The notes under the pieces are model-generated. The model searched no databases. It was not told the origin of the DNA and was given only the letters and a program-made list of their open reading frames with translations. Made by a program: the position numbers and the translations under genes. From Pseudoalteromonas gelatinilytica (lineage in GTDB: Bacteria > Pseudomonadota > Gammaproteobacteria > Enterobacterales > Alteromonadaceae): DNA of 64,000 nucleotides. Position 1 is the stretch's first letter. Each line of letters begins with the position of its first letter. The DNA lies in contig NZ_LRRU01000019.1 in NCBI RefSeq assembly GCF_001641615.1, forward strand, positions 62,001-126,000, given 5' to 3'. Of this stretch, positions 26,336 through 36,423 are shown one piece after another.

Positions 26336-27375
26336 TGAAGCGTAGGACCTTTATTCAAGGCCTGGCTGCGTTTGGGGTAGTGGGCGCAATGCCACTACCT
26401 CTTTCACGTGCCTTTGCAGCTACAGCTGCAAGCCCAATTTCAGTGAATGACTTACCCGCCCTTGAGGGTGACCTAACATTATACTTAGGCCGTGGTGAAG
26501 GTGGTTTGTACGAAAACGTACTGCAATCTATCCAAAAGAAAAATCCAAAACTTAATTTATCAATCCGACGTGGCCCGACTGCTGCACTTGCCAACATGAT
26601 AGTGGCAGAAGCTAAAGCAGGTGTTAAACGTGCTGATTTATTTTGGGCAGTTGACTCTGGTGCGATTGGTCTAGTCACCGACGCAGGTTTAGCTAAAGCC
26701 TTACCATCTGACTTAGAAGCGCAATTACAACCACAGTTCCGCTATCCGGGCTGGGCACCTGTAACAGGTCGTATTCGTACATTGCCTTATAATACTAAGC
26801 GTTTAAGTAAAGATCAGATCCCAGATAGTATTATGGCAATTGCAGATAGCGATTTATCAATTGGTTGGGCACCGGCTTATGCATCATTCCAATCATTTGT
26901 CACAGCAATGCGCATTCTTGAAGGGGATGATAAAACCGCTAAATGGCTGAAGAAAGTTCAAAAACGTTCGAAAACCTATGCTGGTGAGCTTGGTGTAGTG
27001 ATGGCCGTTGAACGTGGCGAAGTGGATATTGGTTTTGCAAACCATTATTACACATTACGCCTTAAGTCAGGCAAACCAGATGCTAACCTTGATCTTGCTT
27101 TCACCAATCAAGATGCAGGTTGCTTAGTTAATGCATCAGGTGTTTTATCGCTAACAGATAACCCGAATGCAATGAACTTTATGCGTTACTTACTAAGTGC
27201 TGAAGTACAAAGTTACTTAGCACGTGAAGCGTACGAAATTCCATTGATCCAAGGCATTGACCAGCCAGCTGGGTTACCAGCGTTAACGGATGTGTCACCG
27301 CCGAAAATAGATTTAACTCAATTGGCAGATTTAAGGCCAACACTCGACCTTATGCGCAGTAGCGGTGTTTTATAA
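26335..27375 (+). CDS. Ferric-iron ABC transporter substrate-binding protein (FbpA-like, Tat signal)
   Basis: A 346-residue periplasmic binding protein. The GTG start overlaps the previous stop codon by one base. The N-terminus has a twin-arginine motif (KRRTFIQG, residues 2-9) and a cleavage-like AFA near 28, so it is probably exported folded. The mature protein resembles FbpA/FutA proteins: LTLYLGRGEGG, WAVDSGAIG, and a segment with GFANHYYTLRL near residue 228 whose paired Tyr residues are typical iron ligands. With the permease and ATPase that follow it would deliver Fe3+ to the inner membrane. Confidence 0.83.
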   Translation: MKRRTFIQGLAAFGVVGAMPLPLSRAFAATAASPISVNDLPALEGDLTLYLGRGEGGLYENVLQSIQKKNPKLNLSIRRGPTAALANMIVAEAKAGVKRADLFWAVDSGAIGLVTDAGLAKALPSDLEAQLQPQFRYPGWAPVTGRIRTLPYNTKRLSKDQIPDSIMAIADSDLSIGWAPAYASFQSFVTAMRILEGDDKTAKWLKKVQKRSKTYAGELGVVMAVERGEVDIGFANHYYTLRLKSGKPDANLDLAFTNQDAGCLVNASGVLSLTDNPNAMNFMRYLLSAEVQSYLAREAYEIPLIQGIDQPAGLPALTDVSPPKIDLTQLADLRPTLDLMRSSGVL

Positions 27376-28874
27376 TGCGCATACCTGCTTCTTATCCGAT
27401 GGCGCTGCTTGCAGCGCTTTTGGCGTTAGTGCCAGTTTATATATTGATCACTTTAGCGAGTGATGCGACGGCTGTTTTTGATAGTCACAATTTAAAAATT
27501 CTTGGTAACACCTTGTCACTTATGGTGTTAACAGTAATCGGCTCTATTTTAATTGGCGTGCCTCTGGCGTTTATTAGTGCCTATGTTCAACTTCCTTTTA
27601 AAAAACTTTGGCTTGTATTGTTTGCAGCTCCTCTGGCAATTCCAAGCTATATTGGTGCGTTTACCTTGTATGCAGCATTTGGCCCCGGTGGTGAGATAAA
27701 TCAGCTGTTGGGCTTTGAAACGCCGCCTATGTATGGCTTAACGGGTGCTGCCATTGTAATGACGCTATACACGTTTCCGTTTGTTATGCTTACGACGCGT
27801 TCATCTTTACTCAGTCTAGATGCCAGCATGGTAAATGCAGCTCGTACTTTAGGTATGTCGATGCCAATGAGCGTGTTTAAAGTAATCTTGCCCCGTGTTA
27901 TCAACGGTATTGCGGCGGGTTCATTGCTGGTTGCGCTTTATACCTTATCAGATTTTGGTACACCGGCGATGATGCGCTTAGACACCTTTACTCGGGTGAT
28001 CTATGTTGAATACAACGCCTTTGGGTTAAGTCGTGCCGCGATGTTATCGTTACAATTAATGGTGATAGTCGGTTTTTTACTGTTCATTGAATCGCAAATT
28101 AAAACGGCTTCAGAGCGCCACGGAAGACCGCTGATGTTATTCCCATCGAACAGCCAGAAATTAGCCATGCTAGTGACTTTTCTCCCTGTTTTATTACTGG
28201 CTATTTGTTTGCCGCTAGCTATTTTTACCTTGTGGCTTGCACGTGATGGTATTGCTGATTTTGATTTCAGTATTGCGTGGAATTCGGCTTATGCGTCTGG
28301 CATTGCGGCTATTGTCGCTGTTGTTGTTGCAGTACCTGTAGCGCATGCTGCCTTAAGCGGTAAAGTAGGGCGCATTATGGAGCGGGTGACTTATTTCGGG
28401 TTTGGTATTCCTGGTATCGTGATGGGTACTGCACTTGTTTATGGGGGCCTGCAATTACCGCTTTTATACCAAACTCTGGCATTATTAGTGATTGCCTATG
28501 TGCTGCGCTTTTTACCGCTGGCAGTTGGCTCTGTGCGTACCAGCACTGAACACTTAGATTCGAGTTTAATTAAATCAGCACGTGTATTAGGTGCCAGCCC
28601 CCGCGAAGCATTTATGCGTATTACCTTACCTTTAACACTGCGCGGTATTATTGCCGGTGCAGCTTTGGTATTTTTAGAATCAATGCGAGAGCTTGAAGCG
28701 ACGTTGTTACTTGGTCCAACAGGGTTTGAAACCCTATCAACCTATTTATGGCGTGTTTATGAAGCCGGTTACTTTGGACGCGCTGCTATACCTGGCTTAT
28801 TGTTAGTAGTGATATCAGCATGTGGCTTAGCTATAATGCTCTCAGGTGAAAAGCGCAGTCAATTAGAACATTAA
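27375..28874 (+). CDS. Iron ABC transporter permease (FbpB-like)
   Basis: A 499-residue inner-membrane protein with about 12 membrane segments in two homologous halves. Each half has the EAA loop that contacts the ATPase (near ARTLGMSMPMSVFKVILP and ARVLGASPREAFMRITLP). Double-length permeases of this kind belong to the ferric-iron FbpB/SfuB group. The ATG overlaps the stop of the binding-protein gene by one base. The ATPase gene follows after 11 bases. Confidence 0.88.
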   Translation: MRIPASYPMALLAALLALVPVYILITLASDATAVFDSHNLKILGNTLSLMVLTVIGSILIGVPLAFISAYVQLPFKKLWLVLFAAPLAIPSYIGAFTLYAAFGPGGEINQLLGFETPPMYGLTGAAIVMTLYTFPFVMLTTRSSLLSLDASMVNAARTLGMSMPMSVFKVILPRVINGIAAGSLLVALYTLSDFGTPAMMRLDTFTRVIYVEYNAFGLSRAAMLSLQLMVIVGFLLFIESQIKTASERHGRPLMLFPSNSQKLAMLVTFLPVLLLAICLPLAIFTLWLARDGIADFDFSIAWNSAYASGIAAIVAVVVAVPVAHAALSGKVGRIMERVTYFGFGIPGIVMGTALVYGGLQLPLLYQTLALLVIAYVLRFLPLAVGSVRTSTEHLDSSLIKSARVLGASPREAFMRITLPLTLRGIIAGAALVFLESMRELEATLLLGPTGFETLSTYLWRVYEAGYFGRAAIPGLLLVVISACGLAIMLSGEKRSQLEH

Positions 28875-28885
28875 GGATCAGTTTA

Positions 28886-29896
28886 ATGCTATCAGTTAGT
28901 AAGCTGTCTATCGATTATGGTAGCAATCGTGTGGTAAGTGAACTCAACTTATCACTTGGGGAAAGTGAGATCCTCATGCTAGTTGGTCCAACTGGCTGTG
29001 GTAAAAGTACAATCTTACAAGCGTTAGCTGGGCTTATTCCTATCAGCGAAGGCGAAATTAATTTAGGCTCATGGCGTGCAACACCCAAGTTAAAAGTGCC
29101 ACCAGAAAAACGTAAAGTAGGAATGGTATTTCAAGACTTTGCGTTATTTCCGCATTTAACAGTGCAGCAAAATATTTGCTTTAGATTAACCGATACCTCG
29201 AAAGCAGATCATTGGATTAAGTTATTGGGTCTCGAAGCTTTTCGTAATAAAAAGCCCGCCACCTTATCGGGTGGTCAAAAGCAGCGTGTAGCGCTTGCCC
29301 GTACACTAGCTCACGAACCTGACTTCGTATTGCTTGACGAGCCTTTATCAAACCTAGATGCGGCTTTAAAAGACACCCTACGTTGGGATATTCGTAATGC
29401 ATTAAAAGATGCAGGCGTTCCAGCTATTTGGGTAACCCATGACCAAGAAGAAGCCTTATCTGTCGGTGACCGTGTTGGCGTACTGAAAGAAGGCATAATT
29501 CAGCAAATAGATACCCCTGAACGCTGCTTTAGCTTACCAAGCAATCGCTTTGTGGCACGCTTCTTAGGTGAAGCAAGTTTCATTGCTGGCAACTGTGAAG
29601 GTGATATCGCCACCACTGATTTAGGCAATGCCCCAGCTATTAAGGTTGATCATGATACCGCGAAGGTTGATGTATTACTTCGCCCTGATGATATTCACCT
29701 TATTCAAAATGCTAATTCCAGTAATGGTAAAGTGACATGGGTACGTTACGAAGGTGGCAGTCGCTTATGCGCGGTTAAATTAGCGTGTGATACCGTGGTG
29801 ACAAGCCGAGTAAGCCATGAAGTGATGGTACGCCCAGGTGATGCAGTACATGTTTCTATCAATACAACACACCCACTTGCGGTTTACGCAGCTTAA
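28886..29896 (+). CDS. Iron ABC transporter ATP-binding protein (FbpC-like)
   Basis: A 336-residue ATPase powering the importer. Seen: Walker A GPTGCGKST, Q-loop VFQDFALFPH, signature LSGGQKQRVALARTL, Walker B VLLDEPLSNLDA, the switch His in VTHDQEE, and a C-terminal TOBE-like domain from about residue 240 with LLRPDDIHL. This is the arrangement of FbpC and other ferric or polyamine-type importers. It is the last gene of the operon and is followed by a terminator. Confidence 0.9.
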   Translation: MLSVSKLSIDYGSNRVVSELNLSLGESEILMLVGPTGCGKSTILQALAGLIPISEGEINLGSWRATPKLKVPPEKRKVGMVFQDFALFPHLTVQQNICFRLTDTSKADHWIKLLGLEAFRNKKPATLSGGQKQRVALARTLAHEPDFVLLDEPLSNLDAALKDTLRWDIRNALKDAGVPAIWVTHDQEEALSVGDRVGVLKEGIIQQIDTPERCFSLPSNRFVARFLGEASFIAGNCEGDIATTDLGNAPAIKVDHDTAKVDVLLRPDDIHLIQNANSSNGKVTWVRYEGGSRLCAVKLACDTVVTSRVSHEVMVRPGDAVHVSINTTHPLAVYAA

Positions 29897-29909
29897 ATAA
29901 AAATATTTG

Positions 29910-29936
29910 TGCAGGTCTTAATGGCCTGCATTTTTT
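29910..29936 (+). terminator. Rho-independent terminator of the iron-import operon
   Basis: TGCAGG (29910-29915) pairs with CCTGCA (29925-29930) around a 9-base loop and runs straight into T6 at 29931-29936. Confidence 0.82.
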
Positions 29937-29940
29937 AGAA

Positions 29941-30279
<339 letters not shown>

Positions 30280-30285
30280 AACGTA

Positions 30286-30313
30286 AAAAGCCCGCCAGTA
30301 GGGGCGGGCTTTT
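30286..30313. terminator. Strong terminator after the Oar-like TonB receptor
   Basis: AAAAGCCCGCC (30286-30296) pairs perfectly with GGCGGGCTTTT (30303-30313), 6-base loop. Flanking A and T runs let it work on both strands; its main client is the receptor on the - strand. Confidence 0.88.
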
Positions 30314-30338
30314 GCTTTATAACAAGGTTAACTCGTTA

Positions 30339-33300
30339 TTAGAATGTGTAACGTACACCTACACGCATTTCCCAAACTGATGCACCGCTTTGAGTTGCAG
30401 TTTTACCATTGTTAGGGCTGAAGTCAGAGTATACGTAACGACCTTGGTCATCGATTGATGTTTTAATCATACGGTTACCAACGAAGTTACCTTTCTTAAG
30501 TACGCCCCAGTCATCATTTAACATGTTTGTTAAGTTATCGATAACGAAGAATACTTCACCTTTGTGACCAGGCATGAAACCAGGTAACTCTTGAGTCATC
30601 TTGAAGTTAACTTTTGTGAACCAATCAGCATTTTGGCTGTTACGACCAACGATTTCACCACGTTCAAGGCCTTGAGCAGATATCCACTCGTTAAACTCAG
30701 TTACTTCTTCTGGAGTCATGTCGTAAACAACGTTCGGGTCATTCACTTCAGGGATATACATTAGCTGACGGCTACGGTTTGAGTTGCTATCACCCCAAAC
30801 ACTGTCGCTACCGTTATATGTATAGCTGTAAGGAAGGCCTTTGTACGTTTCGCTGAATAGGTTGAAACGTGTGTTGTAACCATCGAACAACTCAGTTGTG
30901 TAACCTAATGTCATAGTAAAGCGATGTGGGATTTCGTAATCAGATGTGTGTGCACCTGGATTAGTCGGATCGTATGTCGCCATGTTACCGTAGTTTGAGC
31001 TAGCTACAGAGCTAGTCATAGGGTTAACATCTGTTGAGTCAGTGTAAGCGTAAGCTAATTGAACGCTAATACCGTTATCAAAACGCTTACTCATTGCAGC
31101 AGAAATGATGTGAGACTCACCACTGTCACCACTTACATTTGTAAGTAGTAAGTCGCCGCTACGACCTTCAATAGACTCAAGAATTGGACGACCATCAAAC
31201 GTTGTTTCACCAGAATCTTGTAACGCGATGTCTTGTAAGATTGCAGCATCTTTACGTTTAGTGAATAAGTAATCTAGTGAGAATACGTACTCATCTTCAG
31301 TTGTGTATGTTGCACCTACTGAGTATTTCCACTCTGAAGGCATTTCGAAATCTGGGTCAACAGCATTTACTGAAGAATCACCCGCGCCAATTGTTGTATT
31401 AGCAACTTCATCATACATATCTTGTGGTACTTCATAACCTGGAGTGCCACCGTTTACTGTTGGGGTATTGAATAAATCTACACCTGCACGGAAAGTACCA
31501 ATGTTTGTGATACCGTCGTTTGAGTATGAGTTAGATAACCATACATTCGGGTTACCACCAGAGAATAAGCCAACACCTGCGCGTACTTCTAATGCATCCG
31601 TTGCGTACCATTCAAAGCCAACACGTGGTTGAATTAAATCGATGCCGTCGAATGTACCTTGGTTGCTGAAACCGTAACGGTTAGTAAAGTTTTCATTGTA
31701 GTTAGGTTTGTCATCACTTGTGTATTTGTCGTAACGAAGACCAAACGTTAATGTCGCATCTAAATCTGTGAAGTTGTACTCATCTTGAACATAGAAAGTA
31801 TGTTGAGCGTATGAGAAGCTTGCAGCAGCATCTGTTGGATCGTTTGTACCAGCAGCATTGTTATAATAAATACGTGCTGCTTGACCAGCTTCAAAATCAT
31901 CTACAGAATCAAAACGCCACTCACCTTGAGTGTGCTGAACGAATTGGTTAAACACGTCTAGCTTTTCATACTCATAACCACCAGTAATCGTGTGTTGATC
32001 AAGGTAGTAAGTACCTGCAACTTTTACAGTCGTTGTTTTGTAGTCTAGGTCGTTTGACTGACGAGAGTCATCTGGACCAATGAAAATTGTACCGCCGTCA
32101 GCTGTACTAATTTGCATTTCACCGAAGCTGCTCGCTGCATCTAAAGACTGTACTGTTGCATCTAGCTCTGATTTACCAATACGAACTTCAGTAGAGAAGC
32201 TGTCTGACCAATCTGAGTAAAGTGAACCGATGATTGATGTAAACTCAGCACCTTGCTTGTAGAAGTGGTTGTCTAAAGCTACTGTATCACTGTATGCATC
32301 TGATTGAGATAGTGTGAAAGCGTCATTGTAGTTATAGATCAAGTTTGCACGGTGATCGTCGTTAATGTTCCAGTCAAGTTTAACAAAGATTTTTTCATCT
32401 TCAACTGGTGCGCTCGATGGCATGCCACCTGCATCATAACCGTAAACGTCTTGTGCGATTTGTTGTACACGAGCAACGTCTGCAGCTGAAACACTACCCG
32501 TATTTAAACCGCCGTACTCGTACTGCTTAACACCTTCTACTTTTTCATAAGACGTGAATAAGAAAAGATTATCTTTGATTAGTGGTAAACCAACATTGAA
32601 GCCGTAACGTTTTTCAGTGTAATCACCGTTATCGTAGTCTTCGCCTTCGATTTTATCGCCTTTCATTGAATCATTTGTGTAATCGAAGAACATACCACCG
32701 TGTACTTCGTTACCACCTGATTTAGTAACAGCATTGATGTTACATGATGTGAAACCACCATATTGAACATCAAAAGGTGCTAGCTCAACTGCAACCTGCT
32801 CAATTGAATCAAAAGAGAAAGGAGCGCCGATAGTTGGGTAACCGTTTGAGCTTAGACCGAAGTTATCGTTCATACGAACGCCGTCTAGCGTTAAGCTGTT
32901 GAAACGTGGGTTACCACCACCACAGTTGATTGAACCGCGGCTATCATCGATTGTTACACGTGGGTCGATACGGATGATATCTTTTAAATCACGGTTGATA
33001 GCTGGTTGGTTTTCTAAATCTTCAAGTGTGAAAGTCGCAGCAGGACCTGTACCACCAGACATACGGCTGATAGGACGACCAGTAACAACGATTTGCTCGA
33101 TGTCTGATTGCGGCTCTAACGTAACATTAACAGGGTAGTCAGCACCAACTTGTAGGTTAATGTTGTTGAATGTTTGATCTGCGAAAACGTCAGAATCTAC
33201 AACAACGCGGTAAGGACCACCTACACGTAGGCCTTTTGCTGTGAAGTAACCCGCATCGTTCGTTTCAGTTTCTTTAGTTGAACCTGAAGGTAAGTGAACG

Positions 33301-33455
33301 ATAGTAATCTTAGTGCCAGCAGCAGGGTTGCCGTTTGGACCTTTGATTTGACCCTTGATAGCAGATGTTGTTTCATTTGCTAACGCTGCACCACTCACAC
33401 CAACACATGCTGCAATAGCAAGTGATAGAGCTGTTTTGCGGAGTTGGATTTTCAT
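30339..33455 (-). CDS. Oar-like TonB-dependent outer-membrane receptor with a carboxypeptidase-regulatory N-domain
   Basis: A 1038-residue receptor with a signal peptide ending ALA (about residue 26). A carboxypeptidase-regulatory-like beta domain follows (about 30-115, with GQIKGPNGNPAAGTKITI and TNDAGYFTAKGL). The plug (about 125-250) has the Oar-type Cys pair region INCGGGNPRFNSLTLDGVRMND and GGFTSCNINAVTKSGGNEVHGG in parts. A long barrel ends in the terminal Phe (VGVRYTF). Oar-like receptors are common in marine bacteria and some export or import proteins or peptides; the substrate here is unknown. It follows the S1/P1 nuclease gene by 34 bases on the same strand, so uptake linked to nucleic-acid breakdown is one option. 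Confidence 0.87.
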   Translation of the reverse strand: MKIQLRKTALSLAIAACVGVSGAALANETTSAIKGQIKGPNGNPAAGTKITIVHLPSGSTKETETNDAGYFTAKGLRVGGPYRVVVDSDVFADQTFNNINLQVGADYPVNVTLEPQSDIEQIVVTGRPISRMSGGTGPAATFTLEDLENQPAINRDLKDIIRIDPRVTIDDSRGSINCGGGNPRFNSLTLDGVRMNDNFGLSSNGYPTIGAPFSFDSIEQVAVELAPFDVQYGGFTSCNINAVTKSGGNEVHGGMFFDYTNDSMKGDKIEGEDYDNGDYTEKRYGFNVGLPLIKDNLFLFTSYEKVEGVKQYEYGGLNTGSVSAADVARVQQIAQDVYGYDAGGMPSSAPVEDEKIFVKLDWNINDDHRANLIYNYNDAFTLSQSDAYSDTVALDNHFYKQGAEFTSIIGSLYSDWSDSFSTEVRIGKSELDATVQSLDAASSFGEMQISTADGGTIFIGPDDSRQSNDLDYKTTTVKVAGTYYLDQHTITGGYEYEKLDVFNQFVQHTQGEWRFDSVDDFEAGQAARIYYNNAAGTNDPTDAAASFSYAQHTFYVQDEYNFTDLDATLTFGLRYDKYTSDDKPNYNENFTNRYGFSNQGTFDGIDLIQPRVGFEWYATDALEVRAGVGLFSGGNPNVWLSNSYSNDGITNIGTFRAGVDLFNTPTVNGGTPGYEVPQDMYDEVANTTIGAGDSSVNAVDPDFEMPSEWKYSVGATYTTEDEYVFSLDYLFTKRKDAAILQDIALQDSGETTFDGRPILESIEGRSGDLLLTNVSGDSGESHIISAAMSKRFDNGISVQLAYAYTDSTDVNPMTSSVASSNYGNMATYDPTNPGAHTSDYEIPHRFTMTLGYTTELFDGYNTRFNLFSETYKGLPYSYTYNGSDSVWGDSNSNRSRQLMYIPEVNDPNVVYDMTPEEVTEFNEWISAQGLERGEIVGRNSQNADWFTKVNFKMTQELPGFMPGHKGEVFFVIDNLTNMLNDDWGVLKKGNFVGNRMIKTSIDDQGRYVYSDFSPNNGKTATQSGASVWEMRVGVRYTF

Positions 33456-33489
33456 TATGTTATTTCCCGTGTTAGAGGTTATGTTTCAT

Positions 33490-34353
33490 TTATAGTTTGC
33501 TGTCAGTTGGCATCTTAAGTGCCTTTACTAACGGTTTTGCTGATTTATCAAATAATGTATTTAATAAACCCGCTAATCTTATCCCACCTTGTTGTAGGCG
33601 AGTTTTAACAACTGGTAAGTTTTTATAGATATAACTATAACTTACGTTTGTTTCATTTTCTTTATACAGAGAGTTTGCAATGTTATTAGATTCGATCAAC
33701 CAATCGCTAGGTGAACTGGCAAGATAGTCCGTTATTAACGCTTGATTTGTTGTATTTATAAATTGCGCAAACTCAGTATAGGACAAATTTTCATTTTCAA
33801 TGAGTTTTGTGTCCCATAAGCTATGTAAATTAGTATCTTGACCGAAAAATGTGACAGAAATATTGTTGCCACCACGATCTTCACCGCGACCGGCATGAAA
33901 AGGTTGGTGGCTATCACCAACAAGGTGAACTAAAAAGCGTAATGCAAATTGCTTTTCACCGAGAGAGGCTTTTGGGTTTTGTAAAACTGATATTGAATAT
34001 TCCATGCCTTCAAGGATGTCTGACACGGTTTCTTTATTATGGTGGGCATGTGAGTCGTAATGAGGCTTAGCATCGCCTTCTTTGAAATTTATGTAATGCC
34101 AGCGTGAAGATTTCTTTTGCCAAAACGTTTCAGGCGCAGAACGCATTTCATCAGCCCACGTTGCAACTTGTGGTAAAGAATCACCATCAAGTAAAGGAAC
34201 TAACGCTTGCTTAGTGGTGTCAGTAATATGCTTAGATGCAATTTCACCAATAATACGGTGACCATTCTGACCCCATGCATTTGCAGGGTTACTTAACAAC
34301 ACAGAAATAACTGGTGTCGATAACAGCAACATTTTTATTGTTTTTTGTAACAT
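33490..34353 (-). CDS. Secreted S1/P1-type zinc nuclease
   Basis: A 287-residue exported enzyme that cuts single-stranded DNA and RNA to 5'-nucleotides. The signal peptide (about 26 residues, ending ANA) leaves Trp as the first mature residue in WGQNGHRIIGEIA; this N-terminal Trp and the nearby His are zinc ligands in the family. Further ligands fit THE segments VATWADE, WHYIN, HLVGDSHQPFHAGRGEDRGGN (in parts) and NLHSLWDTKLI. I chose ATG 34353; a GTG 12 codons upstream would add a poor signal peptide. It is probably cotranscribed with the Oar-like receptor. UshA, which could dephosphorylate its products, is encoded 2 kb away. Confidence 0.87.
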   Translation of the reverse strand: MLQKTIKMLLLSTPVISVLLSNPANAWGQNGHRIIGEIASKHITDTTKQALVPLLDGDSLPQVATWADEMRSAPETFWQKKSSRWHYINFKEGDAKPHYDSHAHHNKETVSDILEGMEYSISVLQNPKASLGEKQFALRFLVHLVGDSHQPFHAGRGEDRGGNNISVTFFGQDTNLHSLWDTKLIENENLSYTEFAQFINTTNQALITDYLASSPSDWLIESNNIANSLYKENETNVSYSYIYKNLPVVKTRLQQGGIRLAGLLNTLFDKSAKPLVKALKMPTDSKL

Positions 34354-34571
34354 TGACTCAGTGTCCAAAATGAATGTGCCATGAAGCACGATTTCTTGGT
34401 GTGTATTTTCCTGAATTTAAAAACAAATAGAAAGGACTCAATAAGATTCATAATTTCTTGTTCATATATGTTGTTTTTCAATGGTTTACAATATTCAGGT
34501 AAAATTACCTGTTGTAATGAGTAAGAATAATTGTTCAAATAGAGACAACGGAGCGTTGTTGGCTATTAAAA

Positions 34572-35474
34572 TTGAATTTAAGAACAATACTAATAAAAAA
34601 ATCGTCGATTGTTACATTTTTGTTTCTGTCACTAATTTTGTTTTTTTATATCGGAATTTTGCAGGGTAAACCGCCTGTTTCTGATATCGATGCATTTATT
34701 GAAACATCATTCCAATGTGATACTAAATCAGAGGTTAACCTTAATGAACTGGTGGTGTATTCATCAGGTAAAGTGTTGGCTGAGGATGTTGCTAAAACCC
34801 TATGCGCAGATGACATCATTAGTAAACAATATGGCAAGGTCACCTCTTATTGGGGTTATAAAACCTCAGACACAATTGAGTTTTTAGGTAAAGGGATAGC
34901 AGATTTGATCCTTGCTAAAGAAAACTTGATTAATGCCTTTATGGCCGAGTCAACCTATAACTATCAAGCGGTTGTTGGCTTCCCAGATTACACTGCTTAT
35001 TTAATTTCGAGTAAAGAAAAGCCCCGAATTGAAAAAAGTTATTTTTTAGACAAGCGTATTGGCTTACTTGATTATCCAACGAGTCGCTCCGGGCACATTT
35101 TACCTAAGCAATTATTTAAAAAATTAGACATCAACCTAGAAAACCTAAATATCACTTATGCCAGTTCGCATACAGAATTAAGAGAGTTACTTGCAAGCGG
35201 TAAAGTCGATTTGATCTCTTCTTATTGGCAAGACAGTGATCAGCAACGCTTTTCAATCAATTACATTACGCCTATCCGTGACAATATAAGTGGCAGTCGT
35301 TGGTATTTAAAAATGCAAGATGAGAACACCGACCTTTTATGTGCTGTTCAAACACGCCTAACTCAGTTAGCCCATAATCAGAATTCCCATTACTTTAATC
35401 ATGTTGAGTCTTTTTGGGAATGTGACTTAAACCAGCAAACAATGAAAGTAGGGGATAGCAATGCTGCCAATTAG
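34572..35474 (+). CDS. Membrane-anchored periplasmic-binding-like protein, unrecognised
   Basis: A 300-residue protein with a TTG start (no ATG in frame upstream before a stop) and one N-terminal hydrophobic helix (about residues 12-30) that may be a signal anchor. The rest has a two-lobe periplasmic-binding look: YSSGKVLAEDVAK, then YWGYKTSDTIEFLGKGIADLIL and ELLASGKVDLISSYWQD, similar to PhnD-type or family-3 binding proteins. Two or more Cys could form disulfides. It overlaps the next gene by 14 bases, so the two proteins probably act together. The ligand is unknown; a sensor role is as likely as transport, since no ABC genes are near. Confidence 0.65.
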   Translation: MNLRTILIKKSSIVTFLFLSLILFFYIGILQGKPPVSDIDAFIETSFQCDTKSEVNLNELVVYSSGKVLAEDVAKTLCADDIISKQYGKVTSYWGYKTSDTIEFLGKGIADLILAKENLINAFMAESTYNYQAVVGFPDYTAYLISSKEKPRIEKSYFLDKRIGLLDYPTSRSGHILPKQLFKKLDINLENLNITYASSHTELRELLASGKVDLISSYWQDSDQQRFSINYITPIRDNISGSRWYLKMQDENTDLLCAVQTRLTQLAHNQNSHYFNHVESFWECDLNQQTMKVGDSNAAN

Positions 35475-36408
35475 AATAAAGCTTGCTTATGGGGCGGTTT
35501 TTCTATGCTGTTGTTTGGCTTTATTTGCCACCTTTATTACTGCAAAAGCTTATAAGACAACAACTAATGATGCACTGACTCTAGCAAAAGTTGAAAACCG
35601 TATTGCCCTTGATTTAAATCACTTAAATTTACCTGATGATTTTTTAAAGCATTCAGGTAGTAAAGACATGGTACTCAACTATATCGCGCGTCTTAATGCT
35701 CAGTTAAAAGACTCAGGCGTGATGGTATATTCAATTGAAGGGATCTCTGATTATCCAGCCCGTGCAGATTTAATTACTAAACAATTGCATGCACCACAAA
35801 AGTCGTTAACGGTAAGCTTTGTTATCGCATCGTCTTTATTTTCAAAAAATGATATTGCTGTATTAATTCTAGTGAGTTTGGTGTCTGCTGCACTAACGTA
35901 TTTATTATTTATAAGTGAGCGTACTAAAATTCAAATTGCAAAACATGAGCCTGAGGTTGAAATACAAGCTGTAGAAAAACCTAAATTGATAGTCGATCTT
36001 CAAAATAAAACCTTGGCTGCCAGTTGTGCTGTTGATAAAACCGTTGCACTTGCTAATAAACCGCTGTGCTTTTATCTTGCATTGGTTGAGTTTTGTATTG
36101 AGCACCCAGATGTAGTGCTTAATCAAAATAAAGATGTACCAGAAGAATTGCTGACTTTAGCGAACAAGTATTTTTACCGGTTAGTCGAGCTTGGTCATAC
36201 AATACGTAAGCGCCCAAACTTTACTAATAGTTTAGAAAAAACATTAAGTGAAATTCGTGCTGCACTTGATGAAGTTTGGCAAGATCAGCTAGAGATAAAA
36301 GAAACCTATTATCCGCCTAAGGCCCATGGTGAAGGCTCCCGTTCGCGTTTACATCATTACGGATTGAAATCGATTGAGGTTGCCGATATTGAAGTCATAG
36401 GCAAATAA
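35461..36408 (+). CDS. Two-helix membrane protein with a conserved cytoplasmic domain, unrecognised
   Basis: A 315-residue protein with one N-terminal helix (about 8-28), a periplasmic part of about 100 residues (about 30-125) and a second helix (about 131-150). A cytoplasmic domain of about 160 residues holds IVDLQNKTLAASC, LANKPLCFYLALVEFC, ANKYFYRLVELGHTIRKRP and LSEIRAALDEVW, ending YPPKAHGEGSRSRLHHYGL. I believe this C-terminal pattern recurs in other Alteromonadales but cannot name it. The architecture is that of a one-component sensor that reads a periplasmic signal. The partner binding-like protein is encoded just upstream with a 14-base overlap. A terminator follows. Confidence 0.6.
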   Translation: MLPIRIKLAYGAVFLCCCLALFATFITAKAYKTTTNDALTLAKVENRIALDLNHLNLPDDFLKHSGSKDMVLNYIARLNAQLKDSGVMVYSIEGISDYPARADLITKQLHAPQKSLTVSFVIASSLFSKNDIAVLILVSLVSAALTYLLFISERTKIQIAKHEPEVEIQAVEKPKLIVDLQNKTLAASCAVDKTVALANKPLCFYLALVEFCIEHPDVVLNQNKDVPEELLTLANKYFYRLVELGHTIRKRPNFTNSLEKTLSEIRAALDEVWQDQLEIKETYYPPKAHGEGSRSRLHHYGLKSIEVADIEVIGK

Positions 36409-36423
36409 TCTAGTTTAAAAGTA

